DNA from: Onstottus_B arcticum
GTDB lineage: Bacteria; Acidobacteriota; Blastocatellia; UBA7656
Length of the DNA: 64,000 nucleotides
Reading direction: 5' to 3'
Assembly (NCBI GenBank): GCA_038040485.1
Contig: JBBPIE010000030.1
Span: 1 to 64,000, forward strand
Shown piece after piece: positions 42,076-52,157 of the stretch (its first letter is position 1; each line of letters starts with the position of its first letter). A program made the position numbers and the translations under genes. The notes under the pieces are model-generated. The model searched no databases and was not told the origin of the DNA. It saw only the letters and a list, made by a program, of their open reading frames with translations.

Positions 42076-43515
42076 TTAATAGCCTTTCTTCCTAAGCGAT
42101 TCGGCAGCCGCCGCGGATAACTCTGCAAGCATTTCTCCCACGAGCTTTTGCACCCAAATGGACAACCGCATGCGCAATGCAGTATTCGGCTCAGGTAATA
42201 GCGCGGTAACCCGAGCTTCGAACAACTCGTGCGAGTTCAAGTCCTGAATCGTCAGATCATCATCAACGCCGCAGTCCTTTGGTACCTCTACTCCAAACGA
42301 GCGGGTCAGCTTGGCGTCAGCCGGGCCCGGCGTGCTGACATTAACTTTTAAGACCCGTCCGAGTGGCAATGGAAGACGAGAGCTTGGATTTGCCAAGTCG
42401 TACCGGACACTGTCGACGCGAAGATCGTACTTCAGTTGGACTCCAGCAGATTCTTTGGCAGTCTTTAACTGAGCAGAGGTCTCCTGCTTAAGAAGCTCGA
42501 TGAACTTGAATGCTGCCTGATCGATTTCTCGATGGGTATAGCCACCCTTGGTCTTGTACAGCCTCTTAATCTCGGCGACTGCCTCATCGATCGATGTTAC
42601 CGCCGCCGCCCGGACGCTCTCACTTGCCATCTGAAGCGCGTCGAAAGCACGCTCGAGCGTGAAATCGACGAATGCTTGATAGTCCCCCGTGTCCGCAGTT
42701 TGTAGCCCATCAAGATAGTCACCGCGATTGTCGACCAGGATCAAAAGCGGTATTGATTCCGCTCGAAACGTAAAGACTGACCCTAAGGCCCTCGCAACGC
42801 GTCCGTTTCCATCTGCAAACGGATGGATCGCAACAAACGCATAATGAGCATACGCGGCTTGTAAGACGGGATGGGCCTCCCCGAACTCCTGACTTCTGAG
42901 TTCCTGGCAAAACCGAAACATCTCGGTCGGGGTGATATCAACCGGTGCATACGAATGAAACGAGCCGTCCGCCAGGAGCGGGTGGTTTGGCAAGAGCTTG
43001 TACGCGCCCTTCGGAAGCGCTTGTTCTTGCCATCCGATCTCGGTCCAGACTCGATAGGTTTCCTGTGCCTCGCATATCTGCGCGTGAAGCTCCCAAATCC
43101 AGGCTTCTGCAATCGGCACAGCTCCCGTGGCGAAGTCCAGGATGTGATCATATGCGTTGAGTTGAGCCTGAAACAAAGCTCTGACTTGCGGTCCTCTCTC
43201 GTCAAGCGCCGCTTCCCACATTAGCGATTGCACGGCAACCGTCATCGTGAAGCCTCGGTCTGTTGCGTAAAGGCCCTCGATGGCTCCCGTGTCAAAGGCT
43301 GCTGCCCGTCGCGCGATCTCAAGCGCCCTTGGCATTAGCTCAGGCGAGCGATCCCGCAGCTTTTTGAGTTCACCAACATAACGGTCCCATCGCGTGACAT
43401 CGATGGACGACGCCGCAACCCACTCGGCAAACGAGGGGAAGGGTTTATACAGAGCATCGGCCCTGCGCGGGTCGATCTGCAATTTTTGATCGGATGTTGA
43501 TTCCACTGAACTCAC
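42076..43515 (-). CDS. Fic-family protein (AMP transferase type) with internal inhibitory helix
   Basis: A 479-residue cytosolic protein. The Fic motif is HPFADGNGRVAR with catalytic His231. An inhibitory (S/T)xxxE(G/N) motif is present near the N-terminus as T76-GAI-E80-G81, so this is a class II Fic enzyme that holds itself off. The C-terminal 170 residues look like a beta-rich accessory region of unknown function. Fic enzymes attach AMP or other nucleotide groups to target protein hydroxyls. No antitoxin gene is next to it, in keeping with the built-in inhibitor. It ends 15 nt before the M16 operon on the same strand. Confidence 0.92.
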   Translation of the reverse strand: MSSVESTSDQKLQIDPRRADALYKPFPSFAEWVAASSIDVTRWDRYVGELKKLRDRSPELMPRALEIARRAAAFDTGAIEGLYATDRGFTMTVAVQSLMWEAALDERGPQVRALFQAQLNAYDHILDFATGAVPIAEAWIWELHAQICEAQETYRVWTEIGWQEQALPKGAYKLLPNHPLLADGSFHSYAPVDITPTEMFRFCQELRSQEFGEAHPVLQAAYAHYAFVAIHPFADGNGRVARALGSVFTFRAESIPLLILVDNRGDYLDGLQTADTGDYQAFVDFTLERAFDALQMASESVRAAAVTSIDEAVAEIKRLYKTKGGYTHREIDQAAFKFIELLKQETSAQLKTAKESAGVQLKYDLRVDSVRYDLANPSSRLPLPLGRVLKVNVSTPGPADAKLTRSFGVEVPKDCGVDDDLTIQDLNSHELFEARVTALLPEPNTALRMRLSIWVQKLVGEMLAELSAAAAESLRKKGY

Positions 43516-43595
43516 CCTACGTTCTTAGTGACACTCATTCACAAGAACTAGCCTAGTGTAGGCGGCGTGGGTTCAATTTTCAAACCTTGTATTCA

Positions 43596-43621
43596 AAAGA
43601 AAAGGGCGGCTGGCGCCGCCC
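43596..43621 (-). terminator. Rho-independent terminator of the TPR protein gene
   Basis: On the minus strand GGGCGGC-GCCA-GCCGCCC is followed by TTTTCTTTTG. It lies about 30 nt after the stop codon at 43650. Confidence 0.85.
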
Positions 43622-43649
43622 ATTCGAGATTCATCTACGCTCGACTTCT

Positions 43650-44930
43650 TCAAGCCTTGAGTTTCTTCTTCGCTTCCGGATAAGAGATCGCTCTCTCCAG
43701 CGTGAGCTGGTTGAACTCGGTTATCTCCTTGAACAGCTTTTGCGCGTTGGCCGGGTCGCCTGCCTTGTCGTAAGCGCGCGCAAGCAGCAGCTTGTGGAAC
43801 GGGTCAGTCAGATCACTTTGTTTCAGGTGCTCGACCGCCTTCGCGTAGTCGCCGGCTTCAAGCTTCAAGTACCCGGCGAGGTAGTGGTAGGCAGGCAGAT
43901 ACTGCTCGCCGTCCTTGCCGCCTTCCTCGATCATCTTCTTGATCAGCTCCGCTTCTTTCCATGCCTGTTCGCGCTTGCCCATCTTTGCCAGCGCGCGGGC
44001 CATTCCGTGATGCATCCGGCCGAGCCACGTTTTCTTTTGCACTTCGTCAATGTTGCTGCCGGGTATTGTGTCGTAGCCGCTCTGGTAAGCCTTGATCGCT
44101 TCTTCGGGCTTGCCAAATTCCAGATGCAATCGCGCGATCGAATTCCAGATGAAGACCGCCGGGAACTGTTGCTGCTGCGGCGAACGATTGTATTCCGCTT
44201 GATAGGCCTCCAGCGTTTTCAACGCGGACTTAATGTCGCCCTGGTAGATGTGCGCGTAAGCGAGGCCGTAGTTGGGGCCAAACGGCGCCGAGTCTTTGAC
44301 CTGCTTGGCTAGCGACTTATTGAAGGACTCGCGCGCCTTACCGTAGTCGCCTCTCAGCAATTCGATGTTGCCAAGAAACGTATAAACGCGCGGCGTGCTG
44401 CCGTCGAGCTGAATCGCTCTCTCAAACGCCGCCTTCGCTTCGTCGAGCTTGCCCATGTTTGTGTAGACCTGCCCAAGCAGCATCTGCACCATCCGGTCTT
44501 CCGGGTATGTTTTGGCGAGATCGAGGAAGATGGTAAGCGCTTCGTTGAGCTTCTGGGCGCGGGTAAGCAGGACGGCTTCGATGTAACGGCGCTCGCCATC
44601 CGAAGCGTTCTTCGCAAGCTCGACCGCTTTGTCGGCAAACGGCCTTGCCTCGGCTGGCGTGTTGGAGGTTGTGGCCAGCAGATAGTAGCCAAACGCGAAG
44701 TTCGGGTCGGCGGCTACTGCTTTTTTGGCCAGCTCATTCACTTGCGGCCCGAACTGAAATGTCTCGATCCGATTGACTATTTGAGCGACCGACTCCTTTG
44801 CTTCTTTGGAGTTGGTCGTGAACTCGATCTTCTTTCCGTTCGTACCCGTTGAGCCGAAGCCGCTGACGGCGACGGTCAACAAAGCGGCTGCTACGGCTGA
44901 GATTCCAAGCGCATACTTGTTGACTTTCAT
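43650..44930 (-). CDS. Exported tetratricopeptide-repeat protein
   Basis: A 426-residue protein with a signal peptide (MKVNKYALGISAVAAALLTVAVSGFGS). Nearly the whole mature part is TPR-like: VNELAKKAVAADPNFAFGYYLLA, LNEALTIFLDLAKTYPEDRMVQMLLGQVYTNMGKLDEAKAAFERAIQLD and further units to the C-terminus. Its role is probably protein binding in the periplasm or at the membrane; no enzyme motif is seen. GAGGA precedes the ATG at 44930. It is transcribed alone between its terminator and the Kbl gene. Confidence 0.85.
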   Translation of the reverse strand: MKVNKYALGISAVAAALLTVAVSGFGSTGTNGKKIEFTTNSKEAKESVAQIVNRIETFQFGPQVNELAKKAVAADPNFAFGYYLLATTSNTPAEARPFADKAVELAKNASDGERRYIEAVLLTRAQKLNEALTIFLDLAKTYPEDRMVQMLLGQVYTNMGKLDEAKAAFERAIQLDGSTPRVYTFLGNIELLRGDYGKARESFNKSLAKQVKDSAPFGPNYGLAYAHIYQGDIKSALKTLEAYQAEYNRSPQQQQFPAVFIWNSIARLHLEFGKPEEAIKAYQSGYDTIPGSNIDEVQKKTWLGRMHHGMARALAKMGKREQAWKEAELIKKMIEEGGKDGEQYLPAYHYLAGYLKLEAGDYAKAVEHLKQSDLTDPFHKLLLARAYDKAGDPANAQKLFKEITEFNQLTLERAISYPEAKKKLKA

Positions 44931-45089
44931 TTGTCCTCGCTCCTTGTGGAAAGTATTGCTCTTCATCCGGCAATAGGCGGGTCGGGCACGAAGCGCGTAT
45001 CTTTGCCGGAAACCATTTTAACGTATCGGCCGCAGGCGGGGTTCTTGTTAGTTGTAATAAGTTTGTAAAACCTGGATTAAGGGTACGGT

Positions 45090-46322
45090 CTAGGAAATCA
45101 CGCCGAGGCGGCGGCCTACCTTCTGGAACGCTTCAAGCGCGCGGTCAAGATCTCCTCGAGTGTGCGCTCCGGAAATCTGCGCGCGCAGGCGAGCTTCGCC
45201 CTTTGGCACGACCGGGTACCAGAGCCCTTTGACGTACACGCCTTCCTTCAAAAGCTCCTGGCTCATGTCCTGAGCGACCGCTGCTTCGCCGAGCATGACC
45301 GGCACGATCGGGTGACGGCCTTCGATGATCGTGAAGCCCAACTCGACGATCCGCCGCCGAAAGTACTCGGTGTTCTCGCGAAGTTGGTTCACGATCGAGG
45401 AGTCTTCTTCGATCATTCGGATTGCTTCGATCGACGCTACGACTACAGACGGCGGCATTGTGTTTGAGAATGTGTAAGGCCGTGACTTCTGCCGCAGGAA
45501 CTCGATCAGCGGCGCGCGGCCCGCAATAAAGCCTCCCGAAGCGCCGCCTAATGCTTTTCCAAAAGTCCCGGTCACCACATCAACCTGCCCGAAGACGCCA
45601 AGCTCTTCTATCGTTCCTCTCCCGGTTTTTCCCAACGCGCCGGTCGCGTGCGATTCGTCGACAAACAGCAAAGCGTCGTGCTCGCGCGCAAGTTTCACAA
45701 GTTCAGCCAGCGGCGCGAGCAGCCCTTCCATCGAGAACACGCCATCGGTCGCGATGATCTTGATGCGATAGTTCTTGCCGCGATCTTCTTCCAGCATATC
45801 GCGCAGATGACCTACGTCGCCGTTCCGATACAGCCGCGAGACGGTTTGTTTCGCTACAGCCCTGCACAGACGCACGCCGTCGATGATGCTCGCATGATTG
45901 AGCTGGTCGCTGTAGATCACATCCTGGTAGTCGCTTTGACCAAAATCATTCGCAAGCAGCGCGGTGAAGAACGCTTCGTTAGCCGCAAAGCATGAAGAAT
46001 GAAGGATCGCGGCTTCGCAACCGACGAACTTGGCAATGCGCTGTTCGAGCTCGAAGTGAATCGGTTCAGTCCCGCAGAGAAACCGGACGCTTGCCATCCC
46101 GTAGCCCCACTCATCCAACCCGCGATGCGCGGCAGCTTTGATGCGCGGATGATTCGACAGCCCGAGGTAGTTGTTCGAAGCGAGCATCACGACTTGCTTG
46201 CCTTCGACTGTGACCAGTCCGCCTTGTTCGCTTTCCAGTGGGACTTCGTATTTGAAGGTCTTGGCTTCTTTGATGTTTTCGAGTTCGCCCGCGAGTGTTG
46301 AGTAGAGTTCGTTGGAGTTCAT
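45090..46322 (-). CDS. kbl: Glycine C-acetyltransferase (2-amino-3-ketobutyrate CoA ligase) or related AONS-family enzyme
   Basis: A 410-residue PLP enzyme of the alpha-oxoamine synthase family. The pyridoxal lysine is Lys256 in TGTFGKALGGASGG. Other motifs are ASNNYLGLSNHPR, GMASVRFLCGT and FVDESHATGALGKTGRG. Kbl condenses glycine with acetyl-CoA or splits 2-amino-3-ketobutyrate in threonine breakdown. 8-amino-7-oxononanoate synthase (BioF) is a close relative, but the pattern RFLCGTEPIHFELEQRIA matches Kbl better. No threonine dehydrogenase or biotin gene lies beside it. Confidence 0.85.
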   Translation of the reverse strand: MNSNELYSTLAGELENIKEAKTFKYEVPLESEQGGLVTVEGKQVVMLASNNYLGLSNHPRIKAAAHRGLDEWGYGMASVRFLCGTEPIHFELEQRIAKFVGCEAAILHSSCFAANEAFFTALLANDFGQSDYQDVIYSDQLNHASIIDGVRLCRAVAKQTVSRLYRNGDVGHLRDMLEEDRGKNYRIKIIATDGVFSMEGLLAPLAELVKLAREHDALLFVDESHATGALGKTGRGTIEELGVFGQVDVVTGTFGKALGGASGGFIAGRAPLIEFLRQKSRPYTFSNTMPPSVVVASIEAIRMIEEDSSIVNQLRENTEYFRRRIVELGFTIIEGRHPIVPVMLGEAAVAQDMSQELLKEGVYVKGLWYPVVPKGEARLRAQISGAHTRGDLDRALEAFQKVGRRLGVIS

Positions 46323-46531
46323 CGTTCTCCTCGACTGTTGGAAACGTGGTTCATTAGCTTACTCTGGAGTTGGTTTTGGATTCAAACCGTCTTCCGGCCA
46401 GGAACGGCGATTCCGACCGCAAAGTTGCTGCCGTCCTCCGCGTTGCAGAGATGTTTCCAACAATTGCTTCATGGTATATAACGGTCGAGCAGTTTTGGCG
46501 ACTTCTAACACCATCGATGAGGAGAACCAAT

Positions 46532-47425
46532 ATGACAAAGCGATGTGTTCCTTTTCTCGTAGCCGCGTGTTTGATTCTTTCCATCTCGACGACCTCGCTC
46601 TCTTGGGGACCGGGCGGGCACATGATGGTCGCGTCGATTGCCTTCAAGCGCCTGAATCCAACTGCCAAGGCCCGAGCCAAGAAGCTGCTGGCGGTTCCGA
46701 TCAACCCCTGTGACGTCACAAAACAGAGTCCCGACTTCGTCAACGCCGCTCATTGGGGGGATGACGTCAGACCCAGCCTCGGTTTTGAATTCGCTCCAAG
46801 TCTCCACTACGTCGACTATCCGTTCGCGACTGACGGCACGCCGCTGCCCGATGTGCCTGAGGAGCAAAACATCATCAAGGCTCTCGAGCATTACGTCGAC
46901 GTGCTCAAGAACAGCATCGACACCAACGAGCAGGCTCAGGCGTTGCGGTTTGTCATTCACTTTGTCGGCGACATCCACCAGCCGCTCCATTGCGCCACCC
47001 GGGTAGACAGCGCGCATCCGAAGGGCGATCAGGGCGGCAACCTGTTTGTCATCAAGATCAACGGGAACGACGTGAAGCTCCACAGCTACTGGGACGGAGG
47101 GCTCGACAGCTTTCCGAAGGGAGGCCCGCCGCCGGCCTACACTCCTCCGGCGCTGAGCAAGATCGGACCGGCGGTGACCCTTGCGCTACAAGGGCATCCC
47201 GACACTGACCCGGATCTGAAACTGGATGATCCGTTCAACTATCAGGCCTGGTCAAAGGAGAGCGAGGCTCTTGCGAAGAATTCCGTTTACGACGGCATCG
47301 CCGCGGGACAGACCCCGAGCACCGCGTACAAGACTCGAGGCGTAGAGGTCGTGCGGAAGCGAGTCGCCTTCGGAGGGTATCGTCTTGCTGCGTTATTGAA
47401 CGCGATCTGGCCCGACGCTCATTGA
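46532..47425 (+). CDS. Secreted S1/P1-type nuclease
   Basis: A 297-residue exported zinc phosphodiesterase that cuts single-stranded DNA and RNA. Signal peptide residues 1-24 end just before the mature N-terminal Trp (SWGPGGHMMVASIA), which with His ligands binds zinc in this family. Further ligand motifs are AAHWGDDVR, LHYVDYPF, FVIHFVGDIHQPLHC and GDQGGNLFVI. GGAGA before the ATG at 46532 supports the start; the longer frame upstream is not protein-like. It probably serves nucleic-acid scavenging. Confidence 0.92.
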   Translation: MTKRCVPFLVAACLILSISTTSLSWGPGGHMMVASIAFKRLNPTAKARAKKLLAVPINPCDVTKQSPDFVNAAHWGDDVRPSLGFEFAPSLHYVDYPFATDGTPLPDVPEEQNIIKALEHYVDVLKNSIDTNEQAQALRFVIHFVGDIHQPLHCATRVDSAHPKGDQGGNLFVIKINGNDVKLHSYWDGGLDSFPKGGPPPAYTPPALSKIGPAVTLALQGHPDTDPDLKLDDPFNYQAWSKESEALAKNSVYDGIAAGQTPSTAYKTRGVEVVRKRVAFGGYRLAALLNAIWPDAH

Positions 47426-47533
47426 TTGTTGGTAGTAAGTACAGGGAGGCTCGATATCACGGTTGTTCACGCGTCGTCATTTGCTCGGGCTCGCGGACTG
47501 GTGAGGGGAACAGTCTTGCTGATGCAGATGTGG

Positions 47534-50140
47534 TCAGACCCGGGCGGTGAGGAGAAAGATATCGACTTCGCGAGTATAAACCCACGCGTCATCGTGGCGG
47601 TTGCCTTCCCGAGCGATGTACCGGCTGTAAAACTCGTCGGGTAGCTCATCGGAGAATGGACGCGGGTTCGCCTTCAGGTCGGTGTAGACAGTCGATGCGC
47701 GGTCGAACTCGTTTAGCTCACCAAGCGCGTGGATTCGGAGAAGCTGGGCGTGCGGCTTGAATGCCGGCACCGTCACCTGGTCAAGCATCTCGCTCGCAGC
47801 GCCAAACTCACGGTTGCGTATGCGCGTGAGCGCCAGCGCCGTGATGAAGAAAGCTTTTTGCGATCCCCACGGGCAGAACTCCTTGCCCGACTCGAAGACC
47901 TGGCTCGCGGCTTCGACGTCTCCCATCCGTAAGAGGGTCATCCCGCGGATGTGGTAGCCGATCCAATCCGCTTCGGTTCCAGGATTGGCGGAAGGAAGAT
48001 CCCGAAGCGCTTCCGCGTAACGGCCCAGCGCTGCAAGTATGCAACTGCGCGCATTCCTTGATACTGGGTTGTTGGGATAGGAAGCCGCAATCACCTCATA
48101 AGAGGCTAGTGCCTCCCAGAGCCGACCCTGACTCTTGAGCACCTCAGCGCGGCCGGTCTTGGCAACCACGTGTTCAGGATGAGCGGCGATCACCTCATCA
48201 AAGGCAGTCTCAGCTTCTGCCAGTCTGCCTTGAGCCTTGAGGACCTCAGCACGGCCGTTCTTAGCGACGACGTTTTCAGGGTGAGCGGCGATCGCTTCAT
48301 CGAACGCTGCCTCGGCGTCTTCGAGTCTGCCGCGTGCCTTGAGCACCTCAGCACGGCCGGTCTTAGCGAAGACGTCCTGAGGGTGAGCGGCGATCACTTC
48401 ATCGAACGCTGCCTCGGCGTCTTCGAGTCTGCCTTGAGCCTTGAGCACCTCAGCACGGCCGGTCTTAGCGACGACGTTTTCAGGGTGAGCGGCGATCACT
48501 TCATCGAACGCTGCCTCGGCGTCTTCGAATCTGCCCTGTGCCTTGAGCACCTCAGCACGGCCGTTCTTAGCGAAGACGTTTTCAGGGTAAGCGGCGATCA
48601 CTTCATCGAACGCTGCCTCGGCGTCTTCGAATCTGCCTTGTGCCTTGAGCACCTCAGCACGGCCGTTCTTAGCGACGATGTTTTCAGGGTGAGCTGCGAT
48701 CACTTCATCGAACGCTGCCTCGGCGTCTTCGAGTCTGCCTTGAGCCTTGAGCGTCTCAGCCCGACCGTTCTTAGCGACGACGTTTTCAGGGTGAGCGGCG
48801 ATGGCTTCATCGAAAGGAGCCTCGGCCTCTCGGAGTCTGCCTTGAGCCTTGAGCACTTCAGCGCGGCCAGTCTTAGCGAAAACGTCTTGAGGGAAAGCGG
48901 CGATAACTTGATCGAAGGCAGCCTCGGCCTCTTGAAATCTGCCTTGAGCCTTGAGCACCTCGGCCCGGCCCTTGCGAGCGATGGGGTCGACGCCGAACGC
49001 ATCTGCTTGTTCATAAGCCCGCGCTGCTTCATCTAAGCGTCCCATGTTGAGCAGTGCATCGCCGTGTTGCGCCCAAGACCACGCGTCGTCGGGCTTCGCT
49101 TCTACAGCTCGTCCGGTCAACTCCAACTGAAGAGCAACAATGCCCAGAGCCTTTGCTTCCATGGCTAAGTCGCACAGGGTCTTAGCGCGATGCTCAGGTC
49201 TACCGGTCTTGCGTTGGTAATCGATCAGTTCCTCTATGACCTCCCGAGCGCGCGTGAGGTCGCGTTCCCTCATCGCCGCTACGATCATGTCCTTTTGACT
49301 TTGGACCTTCCGCAAGATGACGAACGGCGGTTCTCTGCGCAGCCGCCTGTCCCTCCCCGTCGAGTGCTGCCGAGTCTCTGTTTGTGCGGCGTAGTCGTCG
49401 TACTCGTTCTCGATCTCGGGCGCGTCCGCGCGGCTCGCATTGCGAACCGGCCCACTCCATTGCTGAACGACATCGCGATAATTTCGCAAACCGTGAATCG
49501 ATTCGTTCGTGAGAGCTCCAAGAAGAAATGAGGAGACCCCGGCTTGATCGCCGTAGCTCAATGCCAGGCGCCGGAACAGACCCTCGTGGAAGACGGCGTC
49601 GTGGAACACGGCTTTGGCCGTCGCTTCATCGCCGAAGAGACTGTCGGGTAGTGCATCCCACGCCTCGCGCACCGCTCCGATCGCAGCTTGATCTCGCGAG
49701 AGGCGCTCGAAGAAAGCTCGAGCCGCCACTGTCTTTGCTTCAGTGCAAAACAACGCACCCATGAGATCAGCCGAGTCGGGCAACGGCTTTGCGTACATTG
49801 TCAATTCGAGGCGGTCGATAACCCGTGAATCTCCGAGTAGCTCATCTAGAGCGGCGACGGCTTCGGCTCGAAGCTCCATCGAAGTCTCAGGGTCGAGCGC
49901 AATCAAAGTCATGTCTAGAGCACACGCCATGTCGTGCTCCAAATCGAGCCTTTGCGCGGTCTGCTCGTGGTCGGTGTCGTCGAGTGTGACCAGATCGGTA
50001 GCGTCGGCCAAGAGGAAGCGCAGATCGTAAGAGCTCCTGGGAACGAGCGTCTCCAAATCGTCGACGTCGAGCGACATCAACGACTCGCCCTCGATGAGCA
50101 ACGCCAACCCGGCTCGGCCTGAGATCACTGCATTCATCAT
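47534..50140 (-). CDS. Large TPR-repeat protein with near-identical 34-residue units
   Basis: An 868-residue cytosolic protein. Residues 1 to about 280 form an unrecognised acidic helical domain (SLDVDDLETLVPRSSYDLRF onward). About residues 330-720 contain at least ten TPR units of the form AKNGRAEVLKAQGRLEDAEA and AFDEVIAAHPENVV, some almost identical. The C-terminal 140 residues return to diverged TPR-like sequence. The start overlaps the stop of the upstream zinc-ribbon gene by 4 nt, so both are co-translated. No enzymatic motif is seen, and the function of the pair is unknown. Confidence 0.75.
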   Translation of the reverse strand: MMNAVISGRAGLALLIEGESLMSLDVDDLETLVPRSSYDLRFLLADATDLVTLDDTDHEQTAQRLDLEHDMACALDMTLIALDPETSMELRAEAVAALDELLGDSRVIDRLELTMYAKPLPDSADLMGALFCTEAKTVAARAFFERLSRDQAAIGAVREAWDALPDSLFGDEATAKAVFHDAVFHEGLFRRLALSYGDQAGVSSFLLGALTNESIHGLRNYRDVVQQWSGPVRNASRADAPEIENEYDDYAAQTETRQHSTGRDRRLRREPPFVILRKVQSQKDMIVAAMRERDLTRAREVIEELIDYQRKTGRPEHRAKTLCDLAMEAKALGIVALQLELTGRAVEAKPDDAWSWAQHGDALLNMGRLDEAARAYEQADAFGVDPIARKGRAEVLKAQGRFQEAEAAFDQVIAAFPQDVFAKTGRAEVLKAQGRLREAEAPFDEAIAAHPENVVAKNGRAETLKAQGRLEDAEAAFDEVIAAHPENIVAKNGRAEVLKAQGRFEDAEAAFDEVIAAYPENVFAKNGRAEVLKAQGRFEDAEAAFDEVIAAHPENVVAKTGRAEVLKAQGRLEDAEAAFDEVIAAHPQDVFAKTGRAEVLKARGRLEDAEAAFDEAIAAHPENVVAKNGRAEVLKAQGRLAEAETAFDEVIAAHPEHVVAKTGRAEVLKSQGRLWEALASYEVIAASYPNNPVSRNARSCILAALGRYAEALRDLPSANPGTEADWIGYHIRGMTLLRMGDVEAASQVFESGKEFCPWGSQKAFFITALALTRIRNREFGAASEMLDQVTVPAFKPHAQLLRIHALGELNEFDRASTVYTDLKANPRPFSDELPDEFYSRYIAREGNRHDDAWVYTREVDIFLLTARV
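48150..48990 (-). repeat. 102-bp tandem coding repeats of the TPR gene
   Basis: About eight consecutive 102-bp units, each containing GAACGCTGCCTCGGCGTCTT or a close variant and each encoding one 34-residue TPR. Units in the middle are nearly identical while the outer ones have diverged, a pattern expected from repeated unequal exchange. Confidence 0.85.
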
Positions 50141-51006
50141 CTGAACTTCACCGCAACTCCGAACTTCCTCAGCTCCTCCGCGAGTTTCTTGATGTTCACA
50201 TTATCGGCTGACTTCCTGCGTTTGGGAACAGAAACCTGCTCTATTGTGCGCACTGTCATTGTACCGAAGATGTGCGCCTCAACGAACTCGTGCTCTTCGG
50301 AGGTCGCTCCCAGGTGCATCAGCAGACCGGAGTATTCAGCCGGTCCTGTGCCCGCGTCAATGCTCTTATGGAGTTTTGCTGCGCTTACCTTTCCACGGTC
50401 GGGCCAAGTTCCCCGATAGCCGGGAGGCACCGTGCCCCGAGGCTTCTTGCCTTTTTTTGTTGCGACTCGATGGCGCTCGGCGAACAGGACCGAATTCTCC
50501 TCGAGGACTGACGCACGATGGGCGATCATATCGTTCCTCAGGACAATGGAACACGAGCCAAAAGTGGAAAGACCGATTCCGTCGAGCGACAGCGCTGCGA
50601 ATCGTATGTCTTTGAAGTAGCCTGGGAAGAGCGCCGCATCGGCGACTCGCCGCCGGAACTCCCATTCGTCGGCCGCCGCCGCGCGCATTCCTCCTTCGAT
50701 CAACTCATAGAATGTGGCGTAGAGCTCGCTGTCGCTGTTTGCAAGCCTTAACAGGTCGCCCGACGAGCGCGCCAAGACAGCCTTCGAGTCCGCCGCCGCG
50801 GCTTCGAAATCTTTGAGGGCCTGATCCGAGCCCCGAGCCACGGATTCGGTCATCGCTGCTTGATATCGATGATCGAGCTCGGTGCGTTCAGCCGGGTCGT
50901 TGGCGTCGTCAACATTCGGATACCGGCCGGGCCACCCGCAGTGACGACACACAGAGGCGGATCCCAAAGAGTTCTTGCAGAGGTCGCACTGACGAGTTGC
51001 CGGCAT
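50137..51006 (-). CDS. Zinc-ribbon protein with unrecognised C-terminal domain, first gene of a coupled pair
   Basis: A 289-residue protein. Residues 6-24 form a zinc ribbon (CDLCKNSLGSASVCRHCG). A helical linker follows (residues about 40-130). The C-terminal part (FAALSLDGIGLSTFGSCSIVL, HRASVLEENSVLF, then HEFVEAHIFGTMTVRTIEQV) has a spacing reminiscent of ADP-ribosyltransferase-like folds, with Glu in VEAHIFG as a possible key residue. This is only a pattern impression. The start is placed at MPATRQC, because the longer frame would overlap the divergent MoxR gene. Its last codons overlap the TPR gene. Confidence 0.6.
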   Translation of the reverse strand: MPATRQCDLCKNSLGSASVCRHCGWPGRYPNVDDANDPAERTELDHRYQAAMTESVARGSDQALKDFEAAAADSKAVLARSSGDLLRLANSDSELYATFYELIEGGMRAAAADEWEFRRRVADAALFPGYFKDIRFAALSLDGIGLSTFGSCSIVLRNDMIAHRASVLEENSVLFAERHRVATKKGKKPRGTVPPGYRGTWPDRGKVSAAKLHKSIDAGTGPAEYSGLLMHLGATSEEHEFVEAHIFGTMTVRTIEQVSVPKRRKSADNVNIKKLAEELRKFGVAVKFR

Positions 51007-51204
51007 CGCTTTCACACGGACTAAGTTGGGAAAGTCGGAGTGAAAGCTACTGCGATTCCACTCGCCCGTCAAGCACGGGAAGCCGCTGTGCACGGAAGTC
51101 GAAATCTTTTGGACCAGCCCCGCCGGCGACACCCCCTTCTTACTTTCACCCACGTTCTGTGCTAGATTAGTCCAGCGCCCAAATAGATTGAGCGAGGACT
51201 CAGA

Positions 51205-52149
<945 letters not shown>

Positions 52150-52157
52150 GGTGAAGC

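Noticed and set aside
48150..48990. CRISPR-like array
   Set aside because: The 102-bp units are continuous coding repeats without unique spacers, and no cas genes are present.
48170..49036. Plus-strand frame with regular repeats opposite the TPR gene
   Set aside because: Its repeats merely mirror the 102-bp TPR coding repeats.
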